A stretch of 64,000 bases of DNA from Saprospiraceae bacterium (GCA_016715965.1 JADJXG010000001.1:1555501-1619500), one strand, 5' to 3'. Positions 49,793 to 59,183 are shown, counted from the stretch's first letter. The notes: a model not told the origin generated them from the letters alone. Translations and numbers: made by a program.

Positions 49793-52363
49793 ATGATCAA
49801 AAATTTGCTACTTTTTATAATTATCAGCTTATTGACTCATACAATTGTCCAAACTCAGAATATCCAATTTCAAAAAACCTTTTTTATTGAAGATTATATT
49901 CCGGGTATAAAAAACATTCACACCAATTTCTATGACATCGAGGCTCTGTCAGACGGATCCTATGTCAGTCTTGGATTTATCACCGACACCTTCAATTTTT
50001 CGGAAGGCATCATCACCAAACACGATTGTCTGGGCAATCCGGTTTGGTCAAAAACCCTTGGTGCATCCGGATCTCCGACCAATACCAATTTTGGTTCGGT
50101 GGAATCGGATTCGGGAGACATCGTTTTTTCTTTTAATCTGGGTACCGGTTTTTTTAGAGGATCCATTCTTGCAGGAAGAATCACAGCGAAGGGGAATGTG
50201 CTTTGGATGAAAAGAATTGGCAATAATTCTGAGTTTGGAAGGGACATTGCGAAAACACAGGACGGTGGATTCGTGATTGCAGGAAGTACGGGTCAATACG
50301 GAACCGACCCCGCTGCTGCGGATATTTATTTGCTCAAGTTGGACGCACAAGGCAATGTACAATGGACCAAAAGTTTTGGAAATCCAGGCAGCACTTACGA
50401 TGAAGCCTTCAGCATAAAAGTGGATTCGAAAGACAATATCGTGGTAGCCGGCAGATGCATTGATGAAAGTACATTCAAAGCCTTCATTCTGAAGACAGAT
50501 CCCTCCGGAAATCCATTGGGATTTAAGACCTTTGGCTATGACAATCAGAGGACTTATTGTTTTGATCTTTTGGTGGATAATTCTGATCATTATTTGATCA
50601 CAGGTTCTACCACCCTATTGGAAGACAATCATCAAAGTTCTGAATACGATGTATTTCTAATTAAAACCAACTCAGATCTGAATCCTGTTTTTATGAACAT
50701 ATATGAGGTAACCGTGGGCGAAGACAGAGGATCCATCGGAGAAGGATTGGCCTTGTTACCGGACGGATCATATGCCATAGGCGTGAGCACTTTTGCATTT
50801 ACCACCCACGCTGCTTCAGGACCCAATGCACCCAATAAAAATGCACTTTATGTTATTTCAGAAACAGGCAATATCAACAGAGCTTTTATTTACAACATGA
50901 AGGGATCTCAGTATACCAGGGTGAGAACTTCCCCTCTTGGCGGAGTCATCCTTTCAGGTTTTAGCACTGCTTACGCAAACAATGTAAATTTTCAGGGTCT
51001 GCTCATCAAAACCAATGAAGAATTTTTATCAGGTTGTTTTGATATTGATGTAACCAGAGAATTGACCTTGCAAGCTTCCATTTGGACTGTAAGGGATTTT
51101 CAATACCAGAGTCGATCAGGCCAATTGGTCAACAATTATTCCAATTATAAAGACACCACCCTTCAATTCAACAGCTTATGTGAGACCACAATAGATTTAG
51201 CACCACAGATTACAGGTCCCAGACAGGCTTGTCAGGGTAAAGCCGTAGTATTCAGAGACCAATCGACGGGCGATCCTTCTGCAAGCCATTTTTGGATGGT
51301 AGATGGGCGTACTTTTGAAGGTGCCGGTGACAAGACATTCATTTTTGACTCTCCCGGAATCCACCAGGTAATCAGGGTAATGACTCTGGGTTGTATCAGT
51401 CAGGAATATGTACATCCCATCCAAGTTCTTCCATTTAAAGAAGGTATGGTTGAGGATGAAATATGCCTTGGGCAAGTGTATCATTTTAATGGGAAAGAAA
51501 TTCGATTTCCAGGGATTTACAAAGATACGATCCCTCTTGGCGGAACAGATTGTGACTCTGTGGTAACCTTAATCCTTGGCTCAAATCCCTTTGAAGATAT
51601 GGGGACCTTGTTTGACACCATTCAGTGCAATCAGACTAAAACCTTCTGGAATTTTAATTACAGCAGCGGCGGCACTTATATGCTTTCTTTAAAAAATGAA
51701 ATGGGATGTGATTCTGTCATTGTCCGATTGCAGGTCTATGCTTTTGAAAATATTGTAAAAAATGAAATAAAATGTCATGGCGTTCCTTTTCAAGAAAGGG
51801 ATACCGTATTTTCTGAACCCGGGACTTATGAGTATGTCATTAGAGGAAGCGATTGTGATCAGTTTGTGACTTTAAATTTTAGTTGGATCCAGCTGGATAC
51901 GGTCACAAGAAAACTTGATATTTCCTGTAAGGAAGGAGAGTTTTTGGATGGAGTTTATTATAGTAAGGCCGGGTCTTATAGGATCTATAAGCTTGAAGGA
52001 AATTGTCCGGTTCAGGATTATAAAGTAGAGGTGGTGAACGAAAACTGTGAAGATTGTACCTTTATTCCCAATGTTTTTACCCCGAATGATCAAGACAATA
52101 GAAATAAAATTTTTCGACCTGTCATCCCACCGGAATGCGATGCTCAATTCTTGAATATCAATTTTGAAATTTACAATCGTTGGGGACATAAAGTATATTC
52201 CTCTTCCAATATTCAATCTTTAGGTTGGGATGGTCTGCAAGATGGTAATCCGGCACCAATGGATTCTTACATCTATTCTTTGAAATACGATCTTCATTTG
52301 GAAAAACTGAACAAAGATTTAAAAGGTATGGCCAAAAAAGGCGTGGTCAGCTTGATCAGATAA
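49793..52363 (+). CDS. Large secreted protein with T9SS type B (gliding-associated) sorting domain
   Basis: An 856-residue protein with a signal peptide (MIKNLLLFIIISLLTHTIVQTQ). Residues 30-430 hold repeated beta-blades with the motif pattern K-T-Q-D-G-G-F-x-x-A-G-S-T (KTQDGGFVIAGSTGQYGTD, DILSDGSY-like variants), typical of delta-60/SBBP-like propellers. Residues ~470-560 are PKD-like (PRQACQGKAVVFRDQSTGDP). Cys-rich repeats (CHGVPFQERD, CKEGEFLDGVYYS) follow. The last ~90 residues are a type B sorting domain: CTFIPNVFTPNDQDNRN ... FEIYNRWGHKVYSS ... GWDGLQDGNPAPMDSYIY. The product is secreted by T9SS and probably surface-located. The role may be adhesion, but this is inferred. Confidence 0.88.
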   Translation: MIKNLLLFIIISLLTHTIVQTQNIQFQKTFFIEDYIPGIKNIHTNFYDIEALSDGSYVSLGFITDTFNFSEGIITKHDCLGNPVWSKTLGASGSPTNTNFGSVESDSGDIVFSFNLGTGFFRGSILAGRITAKGNVLWMKRIGNNSEFGRDIAKTQDGGFVIAGSTGQYGTDPAAADIYLLKLDAQGNVQWTKSFGNPGSTYDEAFSIKVDSKDNIVVAGRCIDESTFKAFILKTDPSGNPLGFKTFGYDNQRTYCFDLLVDNSDHYLITGSTTLLEDNHQSSEYDVFLIKTNSDLNPVFMNIYEVTVGEDRGSIGEGLALLPDGSYAIGVSTFAFTTHAASGPNAPNKNALYVISETGNINRAFIYNMKGSQYTRVRTSPLGGVILSGFSTAYANNVNFQGLLIKTNEEFLSGCFDIDVTRELTLQASIWTVRDFQYQSRSGQLVNNYSNYKDTTLQFNSLCETTIDLAPQITGPRQACQGKAVVFRDQSTGDPSASHFWMVDGRTFEGAGDKTFIFDSPGIHQVIRVMTLGCISQEYVHPIQVLPFKEGMVEDEICLGQVYHFNGKEIRFPGIYKDTIPLGGTDCDSVVTLILGSNPFEDMGTLFDTIQCNQTKTFWNFNYSSGGTYMLSLKNEMGCDSVIVRLQVYAFENIVKNEIKCHGVPFQERDTVFSEPGTYEYVIRGSDCDQFVTLNFSWIQLDTVTRKLDISCKEGEFLDGVYYSKAGSYRIYKLEGNCPVQDYKVEVVNENCEDCTFIPNVFTPNDQDNRNKIFRPVIPPECDAQFLNINFEIYNRWGHKVYSSSNIQSLGWDGLQDGNPAPMDSYIYSLKYDLHLEKLNKDLKGMAKKGVVSLIR

Positions 52364-52445
52364 TTTGGATGAACATCTTAGTGCGCGAATGTGGCATCTT
52401 TGGAGATAGGAAAGCACACAGATTTTACAGATTCGCACAAATAAT

Positions 52446-53233
52446 CTTACTTCTATTAAACTCATCCGTGTACAACTGTGGCATCGGTGAGCAAGAAAAA
52501 TTGCACCTGCATTATAACTGACAGATTGCCTACTTCTAAACTCATCCGTGTCCATCTGTGACATCTGTGAGCAAGAAAAATTGCACCTGCATATTAACAG
52601 ACAGATTGCCTACATCTACATTCATCTGTGTCCATCTGTGACATCTGTGAGCAAGAAAAATTGCACCTGCATATTAACAGACAGATTGCCTACATCTACA
52701 TACATCTGTGTCCAACTGTGACATCTGTGAGAAAGAAAAATTGCACCTGCATATTAACAGACAGATTGCCTACATCTACATTCATCTATGTCCATCTGTG
52801 ACATCTGTGAGCAAGAAAAATTGCACCTGCATATTAACAGACAGATTGCCTACATCTACATACATCTGTGTCCATCTGTGACATCTGTGAGCAAGAAAAA
52901 TTGCACCTGCATATTAACAGACAGATTGCCTACATCTACATACATCTGTGTCCATCTGTGACATCTGTGAGCAAGAAAAATTGCACCTGCATATTAACAG
53001 ACAGATTGCCTACATCTACATTCATCTATGTCCATCTGTGACATCTGTGAGCAAGAAAAATTGCACCTGCATATTAACAGACAGATTGCTTACATCTACA
53101 TTCATCTGTGTCCATCTGTGACATCGGTGAGCAAGAAAAATTGCACCTGCATATTAACAGACAGATTGCCTACATCTACATTCATCTGTGTCCATCTGTG
53201 ACATCTGTGAGAAAGAAAAATTGCACCTGCATA
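52446..53233. repeat. Tandem array of an 80-bp unit (about 10 copies)
   Basis: Units of exactly 80 bp recur, as shown by GCAAGAAAAA (or GAAAGAAAAA) ending at 52500, 52580, 52660 and every 80 bp to 53220. Each unit has TTGCACCTGCATATTAACAG near its start, then three CATCTGTG-type octamers spaced by one or two bases. The first unit (52446-52500) is diverged, and the last is cut after TTGCACCTGCATA at 53233. Differences are few and partly shared between non-adjacent units (CTATG in the units at 52741 and 52981), which points to duplication of multi-unit blocks. The 80-bp period is not a multiple of three, and frames through it are not conserved, so it is non-coding. Flanking CACAGATTTTACAGATT sequence resembles dispersed intergenic repeats seen in Bacteroidota. 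It is a probable VNTR. Confidence 0.93.
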
Positions 53234-53265
53234 AGTGGGCTTATGGAAATAAGACAAAATCATTC

Positions 53266-53304
53266 AAAAAAAAAAGTCACCCACCGAGCGGTGGGCGACT
53301 TTTC
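53266..53304. terminator. Bidirectional rho-independent terminator
   Basis: A GC-rich stem CCCACC/GGTGGG extended by AGTC/GACT across one A-C mismatch, loop GAGC, has ten A on its left and TTTT on its right. It terminates the plus-strand T9SS type B unit after the repeat array and can also act on the minus strand. Confidence 0.8.
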
Positions 53305-53600
53305 CTAATCCCTGTGGGAATCCTATCCCGATTTAAAACGAAGCCTTTTAATTTGATTATCTCATGTGATTGATATAACGCAACAATTCATTGGATAGAT
53401 CCCTGCAATGTGTTAAAAAAAGTTTAAGGTTCAAGAGATGGACAAATTAGTTGAAGGATATTTTAACATAATTTCAAAATAATATATTGTAATTATGATA
53501 AAACAAAAACTAATAGTAAAACGAGCATGTATTTTTTCCAGGTAGGCAGAATAATATTTTGTAATATATATTGACAATTTTGGCCCAATTCAGCCCTTAT
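53305..53600. other. AT-rich intergenic sequence, no gene seen
   Basis: About 300 bp between the terminator and the DUF4230 gene. I see no reading frame longer than about 30 codons with a start. It contains only AT-rich runs and no inverted repeat that stands out beyond CCCTGTGGG-type short pairs. Confidence 0.5.
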
Positions 53601-54194
53601 TTACATTTTAATCTTTTCCGGAACTTGCTCTGAAGCTTGCATTTTATACCCGGACGCCTGCAACAATTGCTCAATATTCTTCAAAAGATCAGTTTTTCTC
53701 TCAGATGCTCTCGCCAGAAGGTCCGTTTTGTCCAATGACCTCAGGATGATGTCCCTGGCCTTTTCATTGAGTAAGCTCAATTCCTGAGCACTAAAACTGT
53801 TAAACGTACCTTGCTGAAGATCGTAATAATCGATTTTCTGATCGATGTAGAGGATTTTTGCTGGGCCTGGCATTTTGATCTGAACCAATTTGCTCTGTTC
53901 GTCTATGAGTATAGCACTGCTGTCTAAATCAAACCCTGCCGCTGCTTTCGCGCGAACTCTAAGGATAATGGATTTTCTGAATGGGCTGATGTCTAAGAAA
54001 GTATAGCTCTTTTGGGTAATAAGCTCACTGATTTCAGCCTCCACAGTAGCTATTTTTAAAACATCTTTAATGCTGTGCAGAATGGTCGTTGAATCTTGTG
54101 TCTTATGTTGCTGATCGCTGTGAAGATATTTGCCAAGCTGATAACCAATGAGCAAACAAATCATACAAAGCAGAGCACAAAGTAGATTCCTCAC
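53601..54194 (-). CDS. DUF4230 domain-containing membrane-anchored protein
   Basis: A 197-residue protein with one N-terminal helix (LLCALLCMICLLIGYQLGKYL) and a soluble DUF4230 domain (residues ~40-190). The domain has VEAEISELITQKSYTFLDISPF, KSIILRVRAKAAAGFDLDSS and VQIKMPGPAKILYIDQKIDYYDLQQGTFNSF, the family pattern. The family is a periplasmic-facing domain of unknown function found in Bacteroidota and Firmicutes. Its ATG overlaps the stop codon of the DUF3108 gene (ATGA), so the two are translationally coupled. Confidence 0.85.
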   Translation of the reverse strand: MRNLLCALLCMICLLIGYQLGKYLHSDQQHKTQDSTTILHSIKDVLKIATVEAEISELITQKSYTFLDISPFRKSIILRVRAKAAAGFDLDSSAILIDEQSKLVQIKMPGPAKILYIDQKIDYYDLQQGTFNSFSAQELSLLNEKARDIILRSLDKTDLLARASERKTDLLKNIEQLLQASGYKMQASEQVPEKIKM

Positions 54195-55003
54195 AAGCGT
54201 TGGATCTTACAATGAAAAGGATGCTTCAGATTTTCTTCTGATTGCAGGATTGCTTTGACCGAACCAACTGACAGTGGAGATTCAATCATAAGTGGTAGTT
54301 TGTTGTGGTCATCGCCAACATACACTTTCAGTTGAGTATTTTCCTTAAATACTTGCCCTTCCACAACACTGCCCTTACACTCCAGCACATTGAAGTGACC
54401 TTTTTCTTTTATGTGAAATTTTGGTCTTTCCTTCTCCAATTTTATTCCCAGATTGTAAATGCGATTGTCAAGAATCATATTAAAATCGATTCTTTTCGAT
54501 TTTTTAAATTCATCCAGCTGGTGATTTCTTAGATGATATAGGGTGGTGACCATGTCAAAACAATCGCCTTCCATTGGTATCTCTTTGGGTTTTGCTTCTT
54601 TCATGCTTCGACCCGTATAGGATATCATTACCTTTCGAATGTAATCGTACTCCACTTTTTCGTAATGCACATAACTGCCTTGATGTACGTCCCTGATATA
54701 CAGTTTGGGCAACAGGGTTTTTTTGTCAATGTAAGTGTGGTATTTGTCTCTCACTTTGTAAAACCATTCGTAAGAAGAATAGGTCCTTCCAGTTACTTCA
54801 ATGTGATAAAGATCTCCTTCATCTTTTACCTCAAAAACAACTTCACCCGCAGACAACCAGACAAAATTCCAGTTGTAGTACAATTTGTAGTTGATCTTTT
54901 CTCCGGGAATAAAGGCTGGTTCCCGATCGTTGGCGAAGACATTTGAAGGATTGGCGAAAATAAGGCACACTAAAAATAAATAGGTCAAAACACCTTTTGT
55001 CAT
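54191..55003 (-). CDS. DUF3108 domain-containing exported protein
   Basis: From the ATG at 55003 the protein has 270 residues with a signal peptide (MTKGVLTYLFLVCLIFANPSNVFA). Starts at 55030 (ATG) or 55069 (TTG) are possible but would add residues ahead of the signal. The mature part is DUF3108: PGEKINYKLYYNWNFVWLSAGEVVFEV, SYEWFYKVRDKYHTYIDKKTLLP, GDCFDMVTTLYHLRNH and PLMIESPLSVGSVKAIL are family features. DUF3108 proteins are periplasmic, of unknown function. The 3' end overlaps the DUF4230 gene by 4 bp. Confidence 0.85.
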   Translation of the reverse strand: MTKGVLTYLFLVCLIFANPSNVFANDREPAFIPGEKINYKLYYNWNFVWLSAGEVVFEVKDEGDLYHIEVTGRTYSSYEWFYKVRDKYHTYIDKKTLLPKLYIRDVHQGSYVHYEKVEYDYIRKVMISYTGRSMKEAKPKEIPMEGDCFDMVTTLYHLRNHQLDEFKKSKRIDFNMILDNRIYNLGIKLEKERPKFHIKEKGHFNVLECKGSVVEGQVFKENTQLKVYVGDDHNKLPLMIESPLSVGSVKAILQSEENLKHPFHCKIQRL

Positions 55004-55203
55004 ATTAGAACAACAATATTTAGGGACCATGGGTTCTTTGCGAAGTTTTATTGGTTTTTGTTTTGACAACGAATTGACTGAGAAGTTTATTTCCTTCTCA
55101 AATTTCCAGTTTTTTGTTTAATGGAATCCACAATTTACACTTAAGCTTTTATTTTTTCATATTAATTTAGTTTACAGACTCATACGATTGGTGAATTTTC
55201 CAA

Positions 55204-55211
55204 TACCTTTG
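55204..55211 (+). promoter_or_regulatory. Candidate -7 box TACCTTTG for ruvC
   Basis: TACCTTTG matches TAnnTTTG and lies 9 bp before the preferred ATG at 55221. A transcript starting ~7 bp downstream of the box would be almost leaderless. This supports the later ATG over the 55188 frame start. Confidence 0.45.
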
Positions 55212-55220
55212 TATTCTGGT

Positions 55221-55784
55221 ATGACTCATTTAAGAAAGGAAAGAATTTTAGGAATCGATCCCGGAACACAAATACTTGGATACGGGATCATCGAATACCA
55301 TCCGAATGAAGTAAAGGTACTTGATTGCAGTGTCATCAAAATGAAAGACCTAGAAGACGATCAAACCAAACTCAAAGAAATCTTTCTTCAGGTGCAGGAT
55401 ATCATAGAGGCGCATCAAACGGGTATTCTTTCGATCGAATTGCCTTTTTATGGGAAGAATCCCCAATCCATGCTCAAGTTGGGCAGGGCACAGGGTGTTG
55501 CCATTGCAGCTGCCATCGTCATGGGGGTTGAGATCCATGAATTTTCTGCTAAAAAAATTAAAAAATCTGTCACTGGGAATGGCAATGCCAGCAAACAACA
55601 AGTCGCTGATATGATATCAAGGTTGTTGAATTATGAATTGGAATCAAAATATTTTGATGCCACCGATGCCCTTGCAGCAGCATACTGTTATACCTGTCAG
55701 CGCCAATTGGGATCAACTTCAAAAAGTTTTTCAGGATCTTGGAAGAGTTTTCTTGCCAAAAATCCTGACAGAATTCTTAAATGA
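55221..55784 (+). CDS. ruvC: Holliday junction resolvase RuvC
   Basis: From the ATG at 55221 the protein has 187 residues, starting MTHLRKERILGIDPGTQIL. A frame start at 55188 would add 11 residues. The RuvC fold supplies acidic residues: Asp in GIDPGT, Glu in LSIELPFYG, and the final Asp pair in YFDATDALAAAYCY. The DNA-binding segment KNPQSMLKLGRAQGVAIAAA is conserved, and SVTGNGNASKQQVADMI is typical. It cleaves Holliday junctions together with RuvAB (not in the window). It stands alone, 65 bp before the YceI gene. Confidence 0.96.
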   Translation: MTHLRKERILGIDPGTQILGYGIIEYHPNEVKVLDCSVIKMKDLEDDQTKLKEIFLQVQDIIEAHQTGILSIELPFYGKNPQSMLKLGRAQGVAIAAAIVMGVEIHEFSAKKIKKSVTGNGNASKQQVADMISRLLNYELESKYFDATDALAAAYCYTCQRQLGSTSKSFSGSWKSFLAKNPDRILK

Positions 55785-55849
55785 ATCCTAATTGTTTATA
55801 GTCAGGTAACAAATTTGGATAAACTGCGTTAGCAAATCAAAGAAACAAA

Positions 55850-56401
55850 ATGCAAAAATTATTTTTTATTTGCCTGATTGGATTTTTTAGCCTCTCCCTT
55901 CAAGCGCAAAAATATTTTTCCAAAAATGCGAGCATCCGCTTCTATTCAGACACTCCGTTTGAAAAAATTGATGCCGTTAACAGCACTGCAAATACAGTTT
56001 TGGATATCAGCACCGGTCAAATTGAATTTGCTGTTTTGGTGAAGGGGTTTCAGTTTGAAAAAGCGCTGATGGAGGAGCATTTTAATGAGAATTATTTGGA
56101 AAGTACCAAATACCCCAAAAGTACCTTTAAAGGCATGATTGAAACTCCCACATCGGTCAATTGGTCAAAACCAGGAAGCTATAAAGTGAATGTAAAGGGG
56201 AAATTAAGCATCCACGGAGTGACAAAAGACGTTTCGATTCCCTCGATGTTTATTATTTCTGAAGATGGCATCACAGGCAAATCCAAATTTAAAGTAGTTC
56301 CTGGTGATTACGGGATTAAGATTCCCTCTGTTGTTAAAGACAAAATTGCACAGGAAATTGAGATCAGCGTAGAAGCCAAATATCAGGCCTTTAATCCATA
56401 G
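55850..56401 (+). CDS. YceI family protein
   Basis: A 183-residue exported protein: signal peptide (MQKLFFICLIGFFSLSLQAQ) and a YceI-type lipocalin-like barrel. Landmarks are SIRFYSDTPFEKIDAVN, IEFAVLVKGFQFEKALMEEHFNENYLE, STKYPKSTFKG and GKLSIHGVTKDVSIPSMF. YceI proteins bind isoprenoids or other lipids in the periplasm. The central F-x-x-A-L-M-E-E-H-F-N-E-x-Y-L-E-S-x-K-Y-P segment is the version common in Bacteroidota. The last 11 bp overlap the convergent anmK gene. Confidence 0.92.
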   Translation: MQKLFFICLIGFFSLSLQAQKYFSKNASIRFYSDTPFEKIDAVNSTANTVLDISTGQIEFAVLVKGFQFEKALMEEHFNENYLESTKYPKSTFKGMIETPTSVNWSKPGSYKVNVKGKLSIHGVTKDVSIPSMFIISEDGITGKSKFKVVPGDYGIKIPSVVKDKIAQEIEISVEAKYQAFNP

Positions 56402-57467
56402 TCCAAATATCTCCTGCCGAATGATCATGTGTTGCTCCGGTAACTGAGGCTAGTACATTGATTTGATTTTCCATTCTCAGTTTGGCCAAAAGTGCAAATA
56501 TCAGGGCCTCTTTGTAATTGATGAGCAATTTGTCCGGTAGTATCCATTCGATATTCGGGTAGGTTTTTTCCTTCAGCCTTGCTATTAGAAAATGATTGTA
56601 AGTACCTCCTCCTGTCACCAAAACTCGTTTGGGAATTGTACCGGAGTGAGTCAAGAGAAATTCAGAAATAACACACGAAATGTGTTCGGTTGCAGTTCTA
56701 AGCAGGTCATAGGTGGAATGGGCAGGATCTCTAATATCGTTGATAAAACTCTCCAGGAACCACTCGCGTCCTAAACTCTTTGGGCCAGAAAGCTTGTAAT
56801 ATGGAATCGATTGCCATTTCTCCAAAAGATTTGGGATAATTTGACCTTGTGCTGCCAAGCTACCTTCCGGATCATATTCCATTTCAAGTATAGCGGACAA
56901 TTCATTTAACAATATATTGCAGGGACTCAAATCACAGGCCTTTCTGACTCCATTTTCAGAAAAGCTGATATTGGAAAAACCCCCCAGATTTAAACAAAAA
57001 TCGTATTCTGAAAATAAGTATTCATCACCGATGGGTACCAATGGGGCACCTTGCCCACCCATGAGTACATCCTGGTATCTGAAATTATTGACAACGGGTA
57101 TTCCTGTCATTTTACAAATGGTTTTACCATGGCCGATCTGTAAACTGATGCCAATCTGAGGTTTGTGTCTGACTGTGTGTCCATGGCTTCCGATCAAATC
57201 AGGTTTGAGCTTGTATTTATGGATAAATTCAATGACTGATTCCGCCAGGAAAGTACCATAATCTTGATCCATTGCCTCCATTTCTGCACCCTCCATTTGA
57301 TTCGCTCTCGAAAGCAACTGTCTCCAATATGGCTTATAAATTAAAGTCTCAGCGCATAAAATATTGAATGACAATTTATTATTTTTTAATGGCGCAAACT
57401 GACATGCAACTATATCAAGACCATCCAGAGAACTGCCGGACATAAGACCAAGAAAAGTAGATAGCAT
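56391..57467 (-). CDS. anmK: Anhydro-N-acetylmuramic acid kinase
   Basis: A 358-residue enzyme from the ATG at 57467; the frame starts one codon earlier with TTG. It phosphorylates and opens anhydro-MurNAc in the recycling of peptidoglycan fragments. The ASKHA-type ATP loop is FLGLMSGSSLDGLDIV, followed by LIGSHGHTVRHKP, CLNLGGFSNISF and the second nucleotide loop RVLVTGGGTYNHFLI. The active-site Asp lies in ACDLSPCNILLNE. It overlaps the convergent YceI gene by 11 bp. Present with murA, it shows that wall fragments are reused. Confidence 0.93.
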   Translation of the reverse strand: MLSTFLGLMSGSSLDGLDIVACQFAPLKNNKLSFNILCAETLIYKPYWRQLLSRANQMEGAEMEAMDQDYGTFLAESVIEFIHKYKLKPDLIGSHGHTVRHKPQIGISLQIGHGKTICKMTGIPVVNNFRYQDVLMGGQGAPLVPIGDEYLFSEYDFCLNLGGFSNISFSENGVRKACDLSPCNILLNELSAILEMEYDPEGSLAAQGQIIPNLLEKWQSIPYYKLSGPKSLGREWFLESFINDIRDPAHSTYDLLRTATEHISCVISEFLLTHSGTIPKRVLVTGGGTYNHFLIARLKEKTYPNIEWILPDKLLINYKEALIFALLAKLRMENQINVLASVTGATHDHSAGDIWTMD

Positions 57468-57609
57468 CAATTGGTATTTTTACGGTTCTCGCCCATTAAA
57501 GTATCTTAGATTCCTGATAATGCTGATACTAAGCCATAAAGAAAACAAGTTTTACAACAAAATTGGATTTATTAACATTAGATTACTAGATGGTATATAT
57601 TGTTGACAT

Positions 57610-57617
57610 AGCTTTGT
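57610..57617 (+). promoter_or_regulatory. Candidate -7 box TAGCTTTG
   Basis: TAGCTTTG matches TAnnTTTG, 36 bp before the lipoprotein ATG at 57654. A TTGTTGAC run lies just upstream, too close for a standard -33. Confidence 0.45.
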
Positions 57618-57653
57618 GTCGTTAATATTTCAGTAAAACAAAATAGTAAAAAT

Positions 57654-58217
57654 ATGATGAAAATGAATTCGTTGAATGGTTTGTTGACCTTGATGGTTGC
57701 AGGAATGTTGATGGTGTCATGCAGCTCTTCTAAAAAAGCCGCTGATGCGACGACCACTCCTTCAGAATCGGACATGGTAAAAACCATGGTGGCAGAAACA
57801 GATGCCAATGCTTCATTGATCGAAAAATCGGTCAACTTAAAGGGAACTGAGAAGGGAAGTGTCAGCTTTTACACCGATGAGAATGGCAATGTTAAAAAAA
57901 TGGTGAAAAAATCCATGAGTTCTGTTGGTGAAAAAATGAGTTCGTATTATTTCAGTGGATCAGATTTGATCGCGAGCAGGCATTTGGACAAAAATACAGT
58001 CAAGGAAAAAGGAAAATTGCTCTTTACTTCTACCGAATATCTCTTCAAAAATGGCAAGGCGATTAGTTCACTGAGCAAAGTACTTAAGTTAAAACCGGCA
58101 GATGAGGCCATGCTTGTTGAAAAATTGGAGAAAGTAAAGTTTAAGTCCTTTGTACCAAATGCAAACATCCTCAGAGACGAATTGGCCATCATTAAAAAGC
58201 TTAAACAGCTGATGTAA
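57654..58217 (+). CDS. Putative lipoprotein
   Basis: A 187-residue protein whose N-terminus MNSLNGLLTLMVAGMLMVSC ends in a lipobox (MVSC, then SSSKKAADATTTPSES linker). The soluble domain (residues 45-187) is Lys-rich, with beta-strand-like KGSVSFYTDENGNVKKMV. I do not recognise the family. Start ATGATGAAAATG gives three possible Met; the sequence does not decide between them. It is 38 bp from the next gene and probably co-transcribed with it. Confidence 0.6.
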   Translation: MMKMNSLNGLLTLMVAGMLMVSCSSSKKAADATTTPSESDMVKTMVAETDANASLIEKSVNLKGTEKGSVSFYTDENGNVKKMVKKSMSSVGEKMSSYYFSGSDLIASRHLDKNTVKEKGKLLFTSTEYLFKNGKAISSLSKVLKLKPADEAMLVEKLEKVKFKSFVPNANILRDELAIIKKLKQLM

Positions 58218-58255
58218 TCGGATATTAATTCACTAAATTTATAAATCAACTTATT

Positions 58256-59149
58256 ATGAAAAATTTATTTTATTTTATGTTCTGTGGTCTCATCCTATTG
58301 GGAATGAGTTCTTGCGGAGATGATTTGGGTGACGATGCGACCACGGGTCCGGTGATTGATTTTACCTCAAATCCCGGAGCGGGATATGTAACCGGGAACA
58401 CCAGCCTGGATGCGGGATCCACCATCAGGGTAAAAGTAAGCGGAACCAAAGGTTCCAGTCTCCTGAATACCCTCACCATAACTTCTCAAAAATCTGGGCA
58501 ATCAGAAGTAAATATTGATATTTCAGATCTTGTTAAGGATGGTTCACCAGCCAGTGCGAATCCATTGTTGATTCTTGACGCATCAGAGCAAAATAGTTTT
58601 AACTATACCTTTGAATGGAAGCACACCACAGAAATGGTAGATGTGACTTATGCATTTTATCTGTCAGATAAAGCCGGAAGGCAAGATGTTCTGAGCTTCA
58701 CCGTAAGTACCCGGGGTAGGGCTGTAAGAACAATTACAGACAGCATCTTAACAAATAGCGCTGGTCCGGTTGGTACAGGAGGAATCAATCTCTTGACCGG
58801 AGCTCAGACTGGTTCTGCAGATTCATTGGCTGTATTATCAGCCAACGGTAATTTCCCGAATTTAGACTGGAGCCAACAATTCAGAGCCACCAACCCTAAC
58901 AACACCGTCATCAGAAGAGCTGCTTCAGGTCTTGATTTTGATGCATTGGCTACCACCATCGACATTGAAAATGCTTACAACAACGGTACAGTATTAACCG
59001 GTGATATCACTGGTCAATTAAATGCTGTTTATCTGGTCAATAAAAACAATTACATTTGGGCTGTCAAGATCACCAATATTGTATTAACACCACCATTGAC
59101 CATGGGAGGTGACAATCTCGATCATTTCGTTCTAGATATAAAGCAATAA
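58256..59149 (+). CDS. Putative lipoprotein of Ig-like fold
   Basis: A 297-residue protein with the signal MKNLFYFMFCGLILLGMSSCGDD (lipobox MSSC). The N-terminal region (residues 30-160) is all-beta in pattern, with GSTIRVKVSGTKGSSLLNTLTI and DVTYAFYLSDKAGRQDVLSFTVST, similar to Ig-like domains. The second half (SADSLAVLSANGNFPNLDW, DALATTIDIENAYNNG) has a repeated acidic pattern I cannot name. It ends with a strong terminator. Function unknown; surface or periplasmic location inferred. Confidence 0.6.
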   Translation: MKNLFYFMFCGLILLGMSSCGDDLGDDATTGPVIDFTSNPGAGYVTGNTSLDAGSTIRVKVSGTKGSSLLNTLTITSQKSGQSEVNIDISDLVKDGSPASANPLLILDASEQNSFNYTFEWKHTTEMVDVTYAFYLSDKAGRQDVLSFTVSTRGRAVRTITDSILTNSAGPVGTGGINLLTGAQTGSADSLAVLSANGNFPNLDWSQQFRATNPNNTVIRRAASGLDFDALATTIDIENAYNNGTVLTGDITGQLNAVYLVNKNNYIWAVKITNIVLTPPLTMGGDNLDHFVLDIKQ

Positions 59150-59183
59150 TTGAGCTTCCTAAAAGTATCGATTCACCTTAGAA

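Noticed and set aside
52446..53233. Possible CRISPR array
   Set aside because: The repeat unit is 80 bp with no variable spacers between units; the whole unit is conserved. No cas genes are near.
53108..53308. Open frames across the 80-bp array (53108-53308 and 53188-53373)
   Set aside because: They run through a repeat whose period is not divisible by three and into a terminator hairpin. The translations are not conserved between units.
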